This document shows positions 7,657 through 16,230 of a DNA stretch of 52,926 nt, piece after piece. The stretch spans positions 2,435 to 55,360 of the forward strand of contig JACPSQ010000035.1 in the NCBI GenBank assembly GCA_016193195.1, read 5' to 3'. Source of the DNA: Candidatus Omnitrophota bacterium (lineage in GTDB: Bacteria; Omnitrophota; Gorgyraeia; Aquiviventales; Aquiviventaceae). The notes under the pieces are model-generated. The model was not told where the DNA came from. It did no database searches and saw nothing but the letters and a program-made list of their open reading frames with translations. Position 1 is the first letter of the stretch; every line of letters begins with the position of its first letter. The position numbers and the translations under genes were made by a program.

Positions 7657-8378
7657 GGCCCAGACGCCGCATCCTGTGGACGTCCCTCTTTGCCGCGCTC
7701 GCTCTCGCGGGGCTCTGGGGCGTGGCCTCGTCTCCGGCCACGACGCGGCAGGGCGTCAACTTCGAGGTGTCGGCGAAGCGCATGCCCCTGTATGTGAAGA
7801 CGATCGACTTCCTCCATCGACACTCCCACTATCAATTGCTCGCCAACGAGATCACCCGGGGTCTTCGGTCAGACCGAGAGCGGGTCCTGGCCGTCTTTGA
7901 GTGGACGCGGCGGCATATCCGCCACACCCCAAAAGGCTGGCCGGTCGTCGATGACCATGTCCTGGACATCATCATCCGGGGGCACGGCCTGGACGACCAG
8001 ATGGCCGATGTCTTCACCACGCTGACGACCTACGCCGGCGTGCCGGCCTTCTGGTGGCCGGGCTCGGTGGTCGTGTCCTTTGCGCGCGTCGACGGACGAT
8101 GGCGGATGTTCGACGTCGCCAATGGGTTGATCTTCACCGATGCCCAGGGACAACTGGCAGATGTCCACGAGCTGCTGGATGAGCCTTCGCTGATCGACGC
8201 GGCTGCCGGCGGGCTGACTGCCGGAGGGCAGGTGTATGCCGAGTATGTGAGGAAGCGGCTGGGTTCGTTTGAGGTCCCCGCGGTGCTTCGGGCGGAGCAA
8301 CAGATGCCGCTGCCCAGGCTGACGTGTGAGATCCGCAGCGCAGTCCAGCACCTATGGGCAGCGCAGGATCACCCGTAA
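7653..8378 (+). CDS. Exported or membrane-anchored transglutaminase-like protein lacking catalytic residues
   Basis: 241 residues from ATG 7653, which overlaps the regulator stop as ATGA. A basic N-terminus and hydrophobic helix (ILWTSLFAALALAGLWGVA) form a signal peptide or anchor. The rest matches a transglutaminase-like fold: FEWTRRHIRHTP, then GHGLDDQMADVFTTL, AGVPAFWW and DGRWRMFDVANG. Aligned by eye with the intact relative at 45135, the catalytic Cys is Asp114, the His is Ser138, and only Asp154 remains. It therefore probably binds rather than cleaves or cross-links. Role unknown; its position right after the regulator suggests an envelope-side function in glycan assembly. Confidence 0.65.
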   Translation: MRPRRRILWTSLFAALALAGLWGVASSPATTRQGVNFEVSAKRMPLYVKTIDFLHRHSHYQLLANEITRGLRSDRERVLAVFEWTRRHIRHTPKGWPVVDDHVLDIIIRGHGLDDQMADVFTTLTTYAGVPAFWWPGSVVVSFARVDGRWRMFDVANGLIFTDAQGQLADVHELLDEPSLIDAAAGGLTAGGQVYAEYVRKRLGSFEVPAVLRAEQQMPLPRLTCEIRSAVQHLWAAQDHP

Positions 8379-8387
8379 GGAGGACGC

Positions 8388-9491
8388 GTGACAATCCCAT
8401 CAAGCCACTTTTTGGACGGCAAGACGATCTTGGTCACCGGGGGGACCGGGTCGTTTGGCCAGCAGTTCGTCGACACGGTCCTGAGACTCAGCCAGCCGGA
8501 AGCCATCCGTATCTACTCCCGTGACGAGCTCAAACAGCAGCAGATGCAGCGGCGCGTTCCGGATCAGCGGCTGCGGTTCCTCATCGGGGACGTACGCGAT
8601 AAGGAGCGGCTCTACCGGGCGATGCGAGGTGTGGAGATCGTGGTCCACGCGGCGGCGCTCAAGCAAGTTCCGGCGTGCGAATACAACCCCTTTGAAGCCG
8701 TCAAGACCAACGTGCTGGGGGCGGCCAATGTGATCGACGCGGCGATCGACTGTAGTGTTGACCGTGTGCTGGCGATCAGCACCGACAAGGCGGTCAACCC
8801 GATCAACCTCTATGGCGCGACGAAGCTCTGCGCCGAGAAGCTGTTCATCCAAGGCAATGCCTACTCAAGGGAGCGGAGGAAGCGGTTTAGCTGCGCGCGA
8901 TATGGCAACGTGGTCGCCAGTCGTGGCAGCGTGGTCCCCCTGTTCCTGCAACAACGGTCCAATGGGAGAATCACGGTGACGGATCGGCGGATGGCCCGGT
9001 TCTGGATGACCCTCGAGCAAGGGGTGGCATTCGTCTTGCGCTGCCTGGACCTCATGCATGGTGGTGAGATCTTTGTTCCGAAGATCCCAAGCATGAGCAT
9101 TATGGATTTGGCCAATGTGATCGCCCCTGGGTGCCGGATTACGTTCACAGGCATCCGGCCAGGGGAGAAGCTCCATGAGCTGCTCATTTCTCCTGATGAA
9201 GCCCAACATACCAGGGCGTTCCCAGACATGTTTGTCATCCAACCTGCCCACCCGTGGTGGACCACAGGTAGGTGGCGAGGAGGCACATCTCTGCCCGAAG
9301 GTTTTAGTTATAGCAGCGCCACGGCTCCGCGCCTGAGCGTGGAGGAGCTTGGCAGGATCGTCGCCCGGCTGGAGCAGCAGTCGGCCATCCCCGTCGTGCC
9401 AGATGGTGACGACGGCGACACGGCTCCCTTGACGCCTCCACAGCCCCGCGCACGGCCACGACGCACTCGGGTGTTGGTCAAACATGGCTGA
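8388..9491 (+). CDS. pseB: UDP-N-acetylglucosamine 4,6-dehydratase (inverting), PseB type
   Basis: 367 residues, extended-SDR fold. The glycine-rich loop TGGTGSFGQQF binds NADP. The ISTDKAVNPINLYGATK segment carries the Thr-Asp-Lys and YxxxK catalytic groups characteristic of PseB/FlaA1 inverting dehydratases. In the family it converts UDP-GlcNAc to UDP-4-keto-6-deoxy-L-AltNAc, the first step to pseudaminic acid. Start is GTG 8388 with a strong AAGGAGG ribosome-binding site at 8377-8383. The C-terminus is some 35 residues longer than usual, with a Pro/Arg-rich tail (about residues 335-367). It overlaps the following aminotransferase by 8 nt, the usual pseB-pseC order. Confidence 0.92.
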   Translation: MTIPSSHFLDGKTILVTGGTGSFGQQFVDTVLRLSQPEAIRIYSRDELKQQQMQRRVPDQRLRFLIGDVRDKERLYRAMRGVEIVVHAAALKQVPACEYNPFEAVKTNVLGAANVIDAAIDCSVDRVLAISTDKAVNPINLYGATKLCAEKLFIQGNAYSRERRKRFSCARYGNVVASRGSVVPLFLQQRSNGRITVTDRRMARFWMTLEQGVAFVLRCLDLMHGGEIFVPKIPSMSIMDLANVIAPGCRITFTGIRPGEKLHELLISPDEAQHTRAFPDMFVIQPAHPWWTTGRWRGGTSLPEGFSYSSATAPRLSVEELGRIVARLEQQSAIPVVPDGDDGDTAPLTPPQPRARPRRTRVLVKHG

Positions 9492-10710
9492 AGGAGAACC
9501 AAAGGCCGCTGCTCCCTTGGCATCCACCACGCTTGCGTTGGAGGCAAGCGTCCAGGCGCGGACGCCCATGCTGCCGTACGGCCGGCACACTGTGGTTGAG
9601 GCGGACATCCAAGCGGTGGTGGAGGTGTTGCGATCCGAGCGCCTGACGCAGGGTCCTGTGGTTGACGCGTTTGAGGCGGCGGTGGCCGAGGCCGTCGGGG
9701 CCCGCTACGCTGTGGCGTTCAGCTCGGGCACGGCCGCGCTCCATGCCGCGGTGTTTGCAGCCGGACTTGGGCCAGGGGATGAGGCGATTACAACGCCCCT
9801 GACCTTTTGCGCGACGGCCAACAGTGTGCTGTACCAGGGGGCCCAGCCGGTGTTTGCGGATGTGTGTCCTGATACGCTCAACCTCGATCCGAGCGAGGCC
9901 GCGAGGCGGGTCACCCCTCGCACGAAAGCGATCCTCCCGGTCGATTATGCGGGGCATCCAGCGGATCTTGACGCGTTCCTCGCGGTGGCCGATCGGCATG
10001 GCCTCGTCATCATCGAGGACGCCTGTCATGCCCTGGGCGCGACGTTCAAGGGTAAGCGGGTGGGGGGGCTGAGCCATATGACGGTGTTCAGCTTTCACCC
10101 CGTTAAGCACATCACGACCGGCGAGGGCGGGATGGTGACGACCGATCACCAGGGGTTCGCGCGTCGCCTGCGCGTGTTTCGCCAACACGGCATCGAGGAG
10201 GATGAGAGGCACCGGGATCCCCACCGGCCCTGGTACTACGAGATGACCGAGTTGGGGTACAACTACCGGCTGAGCGACATTGGCTGCGCGTTGGGACTCT
10301 CCCAATTGACGCGCCTCCAGGCGAACCTGGAGCGAAGGGCCGCCATCGCGCAGCGCTACCACGAGGCGTTTGGGAGTTTGCCAGGGCTGCGCTGTCCGGC
10401 GCAGAGATCCGGGGTCCGGCACGCGTGGCATCTCTATCCGATCCGCCTGGAGTCGCCAACGCACGGGATGGACAGGGCCAAGGTCATCCACGAGTTGCGG
10501 GCACGGGGGCTTGGGGTCAGCGTCCATTTCATTCCGGTGTACTGGCATCCCTATTACCGGCAGCGGCTTGGCATGCGGCCGGGGCTATGCCCTGTGGCGG
10601 AAGACGCCTATCACCAATTGATCAGCCTCCCGATGTTTCACGGCATGGGGCAGGACGAGGTTGAGCGGGTGATTGTAGCGGTGGCAGACGTCTTCAGGGC
10701 ACTGGCCTGA
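9484..10710 (+). CDS. pseC: UDP-4-amino-4,6-dideoxy-L-AltNAc transaminase, PseC type
   Basis: 408-residue DegT/DnrJ/EryC1 aminotransferase. The PLP-binding lysine is Lys208 in FHPVKHITTGEGG. SSGTAALHAA and EDACHALGA are the other cofactor-binding segments. Second step of the pseudaminic pathway: glutamate-dependent amination of the 4-keto sugar made by PseB. The first 30 or so residues before MLPYGRHTV are extra and low-complexity. Overlap with pseB and the family match make this call firm, although some C-4 transaminases of other amino sugars look similar. Confidence 0.9.
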   Translation: MAEGEPKAAAPLASTTLALEASVQARTPMLPYGRHTVVEADIQAVVEVLRSERLTQGPVVDAFEAAVAEAVGARYAVAFSSGTAALHAAVFAAGLGPGDEAITTPLTFCATANSVLYQGAQPVFADVCPDTLNLDPSEAARRVTPRTKAILPVDYAGHPADLDAFLAVADRHGLVIIEDACHALGATFKGKRVGGLSHMTVFSFHPVKHITTGEGGMVTTDHQGFARRLRVFRQHGIEEDERHRDPHRPWYYEMTELGYNYRLSDIGCALGLSQLTRLQANLERRAAIAQRYHEAFGSLPGLRCPAQRSGVRHAWHLYPIRLESPTHGMDRAKVIHELRARGLGVSVHFIPVYWHPYYRQRLGMRPGLCPVAEDAYHQLISLPMFHGMGQDEVERVIVAVADVFRALA

Positions 10711-10717
10711 TTCCGAG

Positions 10718-12442
10718 ATGATGCAGGCGCGCTCCACAACCGATCAAGCGCCGGAGCGGTTCTATCAACGGTTTGGGCCGGACGGGCGAGTGCTGAACCC
10801 CACCTGGCCTCGGTTGACGACGGAAGCGTCCCTCCAGGCGTTCCCCTCGCGGCCGAGCGGCCGGCGGCTGCTGCTGATCAATGCGCCGATTCGGGAATGG
10901 TCCTATCCGAACATCATGCCCATCGGGCACGGGTATGTCGCTGCGGCGGCCATCATGGATGGCCATACGGTACGTGCCCTGGATCTGAATGCGGCGCGCC
11001 GAGGACCGATGCAGCTGGATGCCGAGGCCCTGGCCGCATGGGTTGAGCGACACGTGCTTGACGCGTTGGAAGAGGACAAGCCGGACGTCATTGGGCTGGG
11101 CGGCATTGTGACCCAGTACGCCCGGATCAAGCAGGTCGCCCGCCTCTGCAAGTCCGTGTATCCCGATGTCCCCATCGTGCTGGGCGGGGGTATTGCGTCC
11201 TCGATTCCGGAGTTCATGGTCCAACGCCTGCCGGTCGATGTGGCGGTGCAAGAAGAAGGCGAAGTGACGTTCTCTGAGTTGCTTCATCGGCTGGAGGAGG
11301 GGGCGTCCCTTGAAGGACTGAGGGGCACGGTGTCTCGACGGACCATTCGTCCAGGTGAGTGGGACATCCGCAATCACGGCTTGCGTCCCTCCGTCAAGAG
11401 TCGAACCCTTGGGCTGGATGCGCTGCCTTGGCCGCTGAGGACGCTCTGGCCGATTGACGGGGTCTACAAGCGCAACCCTGTCGGACACCTCAACTGGAAG
11501 ACGAAGTGGATTGATGGCGCGCCCACCGGGCCGGATCAGTATTCGGAGTCCATGATCGCTTCCAGGGGATGCCCTTATGCGGCGCGTGCGTGCGACTACT
11601 GCTACGCGGCCTATCTGGGCAAGCAGTATCGGCTCCGGAGCCCTCAGGATATAGTGGATGAAATGGAATTCCTCAAGCGGCGCTACGGGCTGTGCTACAT
11701 CCATTTCCTGGATGACCTCATGATGACGGATTTTCGGTGGGCCCTGGAGTTCTGCGCGGAGCTGCGCCAGCGCCGCCAACGGACGGGATTTGCCATCATG
11801 TGGGGCGGAACGTGTCGAACCAACATCGTGGCCGATGACGTCATTCGGGCTCGACAGGAAGGCCGGCCGCACATGCTGGAACAGGCGTTTGAGGTCGGGA
11901 TGCGGCAGGCAGGCTATGGGGTGGAATCCGCGAGCCCCACGATCCTCAAGGCCATTGATAAGAGCGGACAGACTGTGGAGAAGATGGAGCTGGCGATTCG
12001 GGAGACTCGGCGCATTATGGGCTACGCGGACTGCTCCTTCATGATCGGTTCTCCAAGCGAGTCTCGAGAGACCGTTCAGGAGACGGTGGACTTTTGCCGG
12101 CGCGTGGGGCTCAAGCCGGAGGTGTTCTTCTTCACGACGGCCTATCCGGCGACGACCTTTTGGGCCCTGGCGCTGGAGAAGGGCCTGATCGCCAAAGCCG
12201 TCACCGGCAAGCCCGGTCCGGCTGATGAGGACATCATTGAGGAGTACCTGATCCGGCTGGGTGAGCAGGGGGAGGCGATTCGGACGAACTTCAGCGACCT
12301 GCCGGATGAGGAAGTGGTGGACCTCTCGTGGTGGGCGATTCAGGAGCTGGGGGCCCAGAACACCGTGCGGCATCCCCACACGGGTGATGAGCAGGTGTTG
12401 AGGAAGAGCGCGGTTCGTGGCGCGACGCGGGCGGACCTCTAG
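10718..12442 (+). CDS. Cobalamin-binding-domain radical SAM enzyme with CX6CX2C cluster motif
   Basis: 574 residues. Residues about 50-195 form a Rossmann-like B12-binding domain (LLLINAPIREW; VIGLGGIVTQYARI; IVLGGGIASSIPEF). Residues about 275-500 form a radical SAM barrel. The iron-sulphur motif is CPYAARACDYC, with cysteines 285, 292 and 295, that is CX6CX2C instead of the normal CX3CX2C. VESASPTILKAIDKSGQT and MIGSPSESRE are typical later barrel strands. Members of this class perform methylations, rearrangements or ring chemistry on unactivated carbons. Lying between pseC and a NeuB fusion, it probably modifies a nonulosonate precursor or the finished sugar. Substrate unknown. Start chosen at the first of two adjacent ATGs, 8 nt after pseC. 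Confidence 0.8.
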   Translation: MMQARSTTDQAPERFYQRFGPDGRVLNPTWPRLTTEASLQAFPSRPSGRRLLLINAPIREWSYPNIMPIGHGYVAAAAIMDGHTVRALDLNAARRGPMQLDAEALAAWVERHVLDALEEDKPDVIGLGGIVTQYARIKQVARLCKSVYPDVPIVLGGGIASSIPEFMVQRLPVDVAVQEEGEVTFSELLHRLEEGASLEGLRGTVSRRTIRPGEWDIRNHGLRPSVKSRTLGLDALPWPLRTLWPIDGVYKRNPVGHLNWKTKWIDGAPTGPDQYSESMIASRGCPYAARACDYCYAAYLGKQYRLRSPQDIVDEMEFLKRRYGLCYIHFLDDLMMTDFRWALEFCAELRQRRQRTGFAIMWGGTCRTNIVADDVIRARQEGRPHMLEQAFEVGMRQAGYGVESASPTILKAIDKSGQTVEKMELAIRETRRIMGYADCSFMIGSPSESRETVQETVDFCRRVGLKPEVFFFTTAYPATTFWALALEKGLIAKAVTGKPGPADEDIIEEYLIRLGEQGEAIRTNFSDLPDEEVVDLSWWAIQELGAQNTVRHPHTGDEQVLRKSAVRGATRADL

Positions 12443-12446
12443 GGTG

Positions 12447-12857
12447 ATGGATGAAGGAAGGATGCGATTGATTCTCCTGGGTGCTGGCTCAATCGGGCGG
12501 CGTCACCTCCAGAATGCCCTGGCGTTGGGGCATGAGGTGGTGGCCGTCGCTGATCCCGATCCCTCGAGCCTGGGGCTGGTCCGACGCCAGTGGCACATCC
12601 CCGTGCTGACGGCAGACGTCTCGGAGGCGTTTCGACAGCGGGCCGAGGCGGCGGTGATCTGTTCGCCGACCGTAGAGCATGTGTCGCAGGCTCGGTGGGC
12701 GGTGCGCGAGGGCCTCCATGTGCTTGTTGAGAAACCCCTTTCGCACACGCTGGATCAGGTGGATGAACTGATTGCGGAAGCGGCTGCCGCCCAGCGGGTT
12801 GTCCTCATCGGATGTAACCTGCGGTTCTTCCCAAGCTTGCAGGGGAGTGCTCCTTGA
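12447..12857 (+). pseudogene. Gfo/Idh/MocA-type oxidoreductase, N-terminal fragment
   Basis: 136 codons from ATG 12447 (ATG 12462 is an alternative). It encodes a clean NAD(P)-binding Rossmann domain: ILLGAGSIGRRHLQNALALG, then ICSPTVEHVSQARWA and LHVLVEKPLSHT, which contains the family's EKP motif. The reading breaks off after CNLRFFPSL. In complete relatives this strand is followed by about 50 residues and then a GGVLLD-IHE-DYLRW segment. Here that segment follows at once in another frame at 12841. An internal deletion of perhaps 150-200 bp, or a misassembly, has therefore removed the domain junction and shifted the frame. Confidence 0.75.
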
Positions 12858-13188
12858 CTGGATCCACGAGTTTGATTATCTGCGCTGGTTCTTTGGGCAG
12901 GTCGGGGAGGTGTTCTGCTATACCGGGACCACGGGGACGCTGGATGTGGAGGTCGAGGACTACGCGGAAGTCCTCTTGCGATTTGACGCCGGCGTCGTCG
13001 CGAATGTCCATCTGGACTACCTGCAGCGGACCTACCGTCGCTCATGCGAGATTATCGGCGCTGAGGGCGTGCTCATCTGGGACTACATCGCCCAGACCGT
13101 GACGTGCTACGGCAGGACGGATCGCCAGGTCGAAGTCTTCACAGAGCAGATCGATACAGAACGGAATCAGATGTTCCTTGAAGAAAGG
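12841..13188 (+). pseudogene. Gfo/Idh/MocA-type oxidoreductase, C-terminal domain fragment
   Basis: About 116 codons continuing the oxidoreductase of 12447-12857 in a different frame: GVLLDWIHEFDYLRWFFG, then VEDYAEVLLRFDAGVVANVHLDYLQR and a beta-sheet region to TERNQMFLEER. The usual last 60-80 residues of the family are missing; instead the frame runs without a stop into the start of the NeuB-like gene at 13189. The same frame is open from 12772, so a chimeric protein starting there is formally possible, but its first 25 residues have no family resemblance. I read this as the second scar in the same gene. Confidence 0.7.
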
Positions 13189-14931
13189 ATGAACGGTGAG
13201 GGGGTCTTTCGCTCGGTCAGCGTGATTGCCGACATGGCCCTGTCGTATGAGGGATCGTATGATCTGGCCTTGGCGACCGTGGAGGCCGCCGCGGAGGCCC
13301 ATGCAGGCGCCATCAATTTTCAGATTTTCCTCGCGGATGAGTTGGCCGTGCCAGGCTACCACTATTACCCCTTGTATACCCGGCTGGAATTGCCGCCCGA
13401 ACGCTGGGCGAGCCTCATCACTCATGCACATCAGCGTGGCCTGAAGGTTACCGCGAATGTCTTCGGAGCCGCGACGGCCATGTGGCTTGCCGAGGCCGGC
13501 GTCGACGCCTTCAAGGTTCACGCGGCCGATGTCGGCAACCGCCCCTTCCTGCAGCGGATCGGTGCGCTCGGCAAGCCGGTCCTCCTGTCGGCTGGCGGCA
13601 GTACGCTCGGAGAAATCAGCCATGCCCTCCGCGTCCTCCAACAACACGGCGCCCCTGAGGTGGCCCTCCTGGCGGGCGTGCAGAACACCCCGACGGCAGT
13701 GGACGACACCCACCTCGCCCGCATCCGGTTGTTGAAAGAACGCTTCGGCCTACCCGTGGGCTATGCCGATCACCTGGATGCCGACGCCCCTCTGGCTCCC
13801 GTCGTGCCGCTCCTGGCGATTGCAGCCGGTGCTGACTTCGTGGAAAAACACATCACCCTGGCCCGGGCGCTCAAGCGCGGGGACTATGTCTCTGCGCTGA
13901 ACCCGGATGAGTTTGCGGAGTTTGTCTTGCGTCTCCATGAGGCTCGCCGGTGCGTGGGGGTGCCGGGAGGGGATTTGGGAGAAGGGGAGCTCTCCTACCG
14001 AGAGGGCATGAAGAAGCGCGTCGTGGCAAGGCGGAGCCTCGAAGCCGGCCACGCGCTGCGTGAAGAGGATCTGACGCTGCTCAGGACGGACGAACCGAGC
14101 GATCTGTGGACGCTGGAACACGCCGTGGGTCGGGCCGTTTCACGAACGATTTCCCAATACGGCTCGATCGGCGAGCGCGATCTCTCGGCTCGTCCTGACG
14201 CTCTCAAACGGCTCGTGGCGGTGCTGTTGTGCCGGGCGAGTTCCTCCCGGCTGTATGCCAAACCGCTTCAGCGCGTCGGGGACAAGACGATCCTCGAGCA
14301 TCTCATTGGCCAGATCCGCTTGATCCCACGCCTTGACGAGATCATCCTGGCTATCAGTGAAGGGCCGGCGAATGCAGGATTTGTCAAACTGGCCAACCAG
14401 TTGGATCTGGACTATGTCATCGGGGACGAAGAAGACGGGCTGAGCCGCATGCTTCGCGCTGCGGAGTTTGCGCGTGCGGACACCGTGTTTCGCGTCACCA
14501 CAGAGAATCCGTTCTTGCACATCGAGAACATCAACCAGCTCATCGAGACGCATGCGGAGCGCCAATCGGATTTGACCTATTGCGACCGGCTGCCGGAAGG
14601 GACGTTTTCGGAGCTGGTGGAGCTGTCCGCCTTGCGGCGGTCCTATGAGCGGGGAACCAGACGCCACCGCAGCGCCTGGGTCAATCTCTATATCCGGGAG
14701 CACCCGGAGCAGTTCCGCATCGCGACCCTGCTGCCGCCTGAGGAACTGCAGCGTCCGGAGATCAGGCTGACCGTGGATTATCCGGAGGACCTGATCGTCG
14801 CGCGCAAGGTCTATGAGGCCTTCGACGGCCGGATGCCGATCCCCATCCGCTCGATCATCAGGTTTCTGGACGAGCATCCGGAGATCAAGGCGATCAACCA
14901 AGGCCTGGAAGTTGGGGCGCTGCCCGTCTGA
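13189..14931 (+). CDS. NeuB-family synthase fused to SAF and SpsF-like cytidylyltransferase domains (diverged copy)
   Basis: 580 residues from ATG 13189. Residues about 8-260 are a NeuB TIM barrel. About 275-330 is the SAF/antifreeze-like domain (KKRVVARRSLEAGHALREEDL). About 338-560 is an SpsF/NeuA-like nucleotidyltransferase (LLCRASSSRLYAKPL; VTTENPF). A stand-alone NeuB joins PEP to a six-carbon sugar and the cytidylyltransferase activates the product with CTP. Several conserved positions differ here: the Glu of IAE is Asp15, the Lys of VKFQ is Asn43, the metal-binding His of LLHC is Ala162, and the nucleotidyltransferase GDNP is TENP. ADH and EKH are kept. The open frame is intact, so it may have an altered function. 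The upstream oxidoreductase fragment reads into it. The next gene starts 2 nt after the stop. Confidence 0.75.
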   Translation: MNGEGVFRSVSVIADMALSYEGSYDLALATVEAAAEAHAGAINFQIFLADELAVPGYHYYPLYTRLELPPERWASLITHAHQRGLKVTANVFGAATAMWLAEAGVDAFKVHAADVGNRPFLQRIGALGKPVLLSAGGSTLGEISHALRVLQQHGAPEVALLAGVQNTPTAVDDTHLARIRLLKERFGLPVGYADHLDADAPLAPVVPLLAIAAGADFVEKHITLARALKRGDYVSALNPDEFAEFVLRLHEARRCVGVPGGDLGEGELSYREGMKKRVVARRSLEAGHALREEDLTLLRTDEPSDLWTLEHAVGRAVSRTISQYGSIGERDLSARPDALKRLVAVLLCRASSSRLYAKPLQRVGDKTILEHLIGQIRLIPRLDEIILAISEGPANAGFVKLANQLDLDYVIGDEEDGLSRMLRAAEFARADTVFRVTTENPFLHIENINQLIETHAERQSDLTYCDRLPEGTFSELVELSALRRSYERGTRRHRSAWVNLYIREHPEQFRIATLLPPEELQRPEIRLTVDYPEDLIVARKVYEAFDGRMPIPIRSIIRFLDEHPEIKAINQGLEVGALPV

Positions 14932-14933
14932 CG

Positions 14934-16217
14934 ATGCGCGACTCGCATTCGCAGGAGTGGCTCGCCCGCAGCCGCCAGGTGATTCCCGGTTGCACACAAA
15001 CGTTCAGCAAAGGTCCTACGCAGTTCGTGCAGGGCGCCTCGCCAGCCTTCCTCGTCCGCGGGCGCGGCAGTCACGTCTGGGACGTGGATGGCCAGGAGTA
15101 TCTCGATTACTCGATGGCCCTAGGGCCGGTCATTCTGGGATATCGCGATCCGGTCGTCACCAAGGCGGTGAAACGGCAACTAGAGTCTGGGACGATCTTT
15201 TCACTGCCACATCCACTTGAAGTCGAGGTCGCCGAACTGCTCACCCAGGTTGTCCCATGCGCCCAGATGGTGCGATTCGCCAAGAACGGCTCTGATGCGA
15301 CCGCGGGCGCGGTGAGACTCGCCAGGGCCGTGACAGGACGGGATCTCATCGCGTGCTGTGGCTACCATGGGAATCAGGACTGGTACATTGGGACGACCAC
15401 GCGCAATCGGGGCGTGCCCGAATCGGTTCGACGCTTGACCATCCCGTTTGTCTATAACGACATTGACAGTCTTGCGCGGATCTTCGCCGAGCATCCCCAC
15501 CAGGTTGCTGCGGTGATCATGGAACCGGTAGGCCTTGAGCCGCCGCGCGAGCAGTTTTTGGAACAGGTACGCGACCTGACGCATCGGGAAGGCGCGGTCC
15601 TCATCTTTGATGAAGTGCTGACAGGATTCCGCGTGGCGCTGGGTGGGGCGCAGGAGTACTTCGGCGTCACACCTGACCTGGCCTGCTTCGGCAAGGCCAT
15701 GGCGAACGGCTACCCCCTGTCAGCCGTGGTCGGACGACGGGAGATCATGGAAGCGTTTGAAGAGGTCTTCTTCTCGTTTACGTTCGGGGGGGAAGCGCTC
15801 TCGCTGGCCGCGGCGAAGGCGACGATCACAACGCTGCGCAGCCACGCGATCATTCCGCAGTTGTGGGAACATGGTCGTCGCCTTCAAGACGGATTCAACC
15901 GACTGGCGGCTCAGTTCGGTCTTGCGCAGCGCGTCGTCTGTGAGGGACTGCCGCCGCGGACGATGGTGAGCTTCACCGATGGGACCGGAGCTGAGTCGCT
16001 GCCAGTGAAGAGCTTGTTTCAACAGGAGTGTCTGACGCGCGGCGTGCTGTTTTCAGGAAGCCACAACCTGTGCGCCAGCCACACTCGGGAAGACGTGGAA
16101 CAGACCCTCCGGGTGTATCGGGAAGCGATGGCGGTCGTGGCAGAGGCCGTGGCGGCTGGCGATGTCCTGGAGCGGCTGCAGGGTACGCCGGTGCAGCCGG
16201 TCTTCCGTCGCGCCTAG
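14934..16217 (+). CDS. Class III aminotransferase, glutamate-1-semialdehyde aminomutase-like
   Basis: 427 residues, fold-type I PLP enzyme. RGRGSHVWDVDGQEYLDYSM opens the core. KNGSDATAGAVRLARA binds PLP phosphate. IFDEVLTGFR carries the Asp that contacts the pyridine nitrogen, and FGKAMANGYP supplies the Schiff-base lysine near residue 254. Sequence style is closest to HemL-type aminomutases, but polysaccharide loci often carry such enzymes for sugar or side-chain amination rather than tetrapyrrole synthesis. It lies between two NeuB-type fusions, so it most likely handles a nonulosonate precursor. No other haem genes are present. The actual substrate cannot be told. Confidence 0.8.
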   Translation: MRDSHSQEWLARSRQVIPGCTQTFSKGPTQFVQGASPAFLVRGRGSHVWDVDGQEYLDYSMALGPVILGYRDPVVTKAVKRQLESGTIFSLPHPLEVEVAELLTQVVPCAQMVRFAKNGSDATAGAVRLARAVTGRDLIACCGYHGNQDWYIGTTTRNRGVPESVRRLTIPFVYNDIDSLARIFAEHPHQVAAVIMEPVGLEPPREQFLEQVRDLTHREGAVLIFDEVLTGFRVALGGAQEYFGVTPDLACFGKAMANGYPLSAVVGRREIMEAFEEVFFSFTFGGEALSLAAAKATITTLRSHAIIPQLWEHGRRLQDGFNRLAAQFGLAQRVVCEGLPPRTMVSFTDGTGAESLPVKSLFQQECLTRGVLFSGSHNLCASHTREDVEQTLRVYREAMAVVAEAVAAGDVLERLQGTPVQPVFRRA

Positions 16218-16230
16218 CATCAGGTCATCC

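Noticed and set aside
12772..14931. One 719-residue oxidoreductase-NeuB-cytidylyltransferase fusion protein
   Set aside because: The first 25 residues have no family resemblance, and the oxidoreductase part lacks its nucleotide-binding domain, which lies in another frame. A start at ATG 13189 gives the same architecture as the gene at 28438.
14934..16217. Haem biosynthesis gene hemL
   Set aside because: Sequence is HemL-like, but the neighbourhood is entirely sugar biosynthesis, so I did not assign the symbol.
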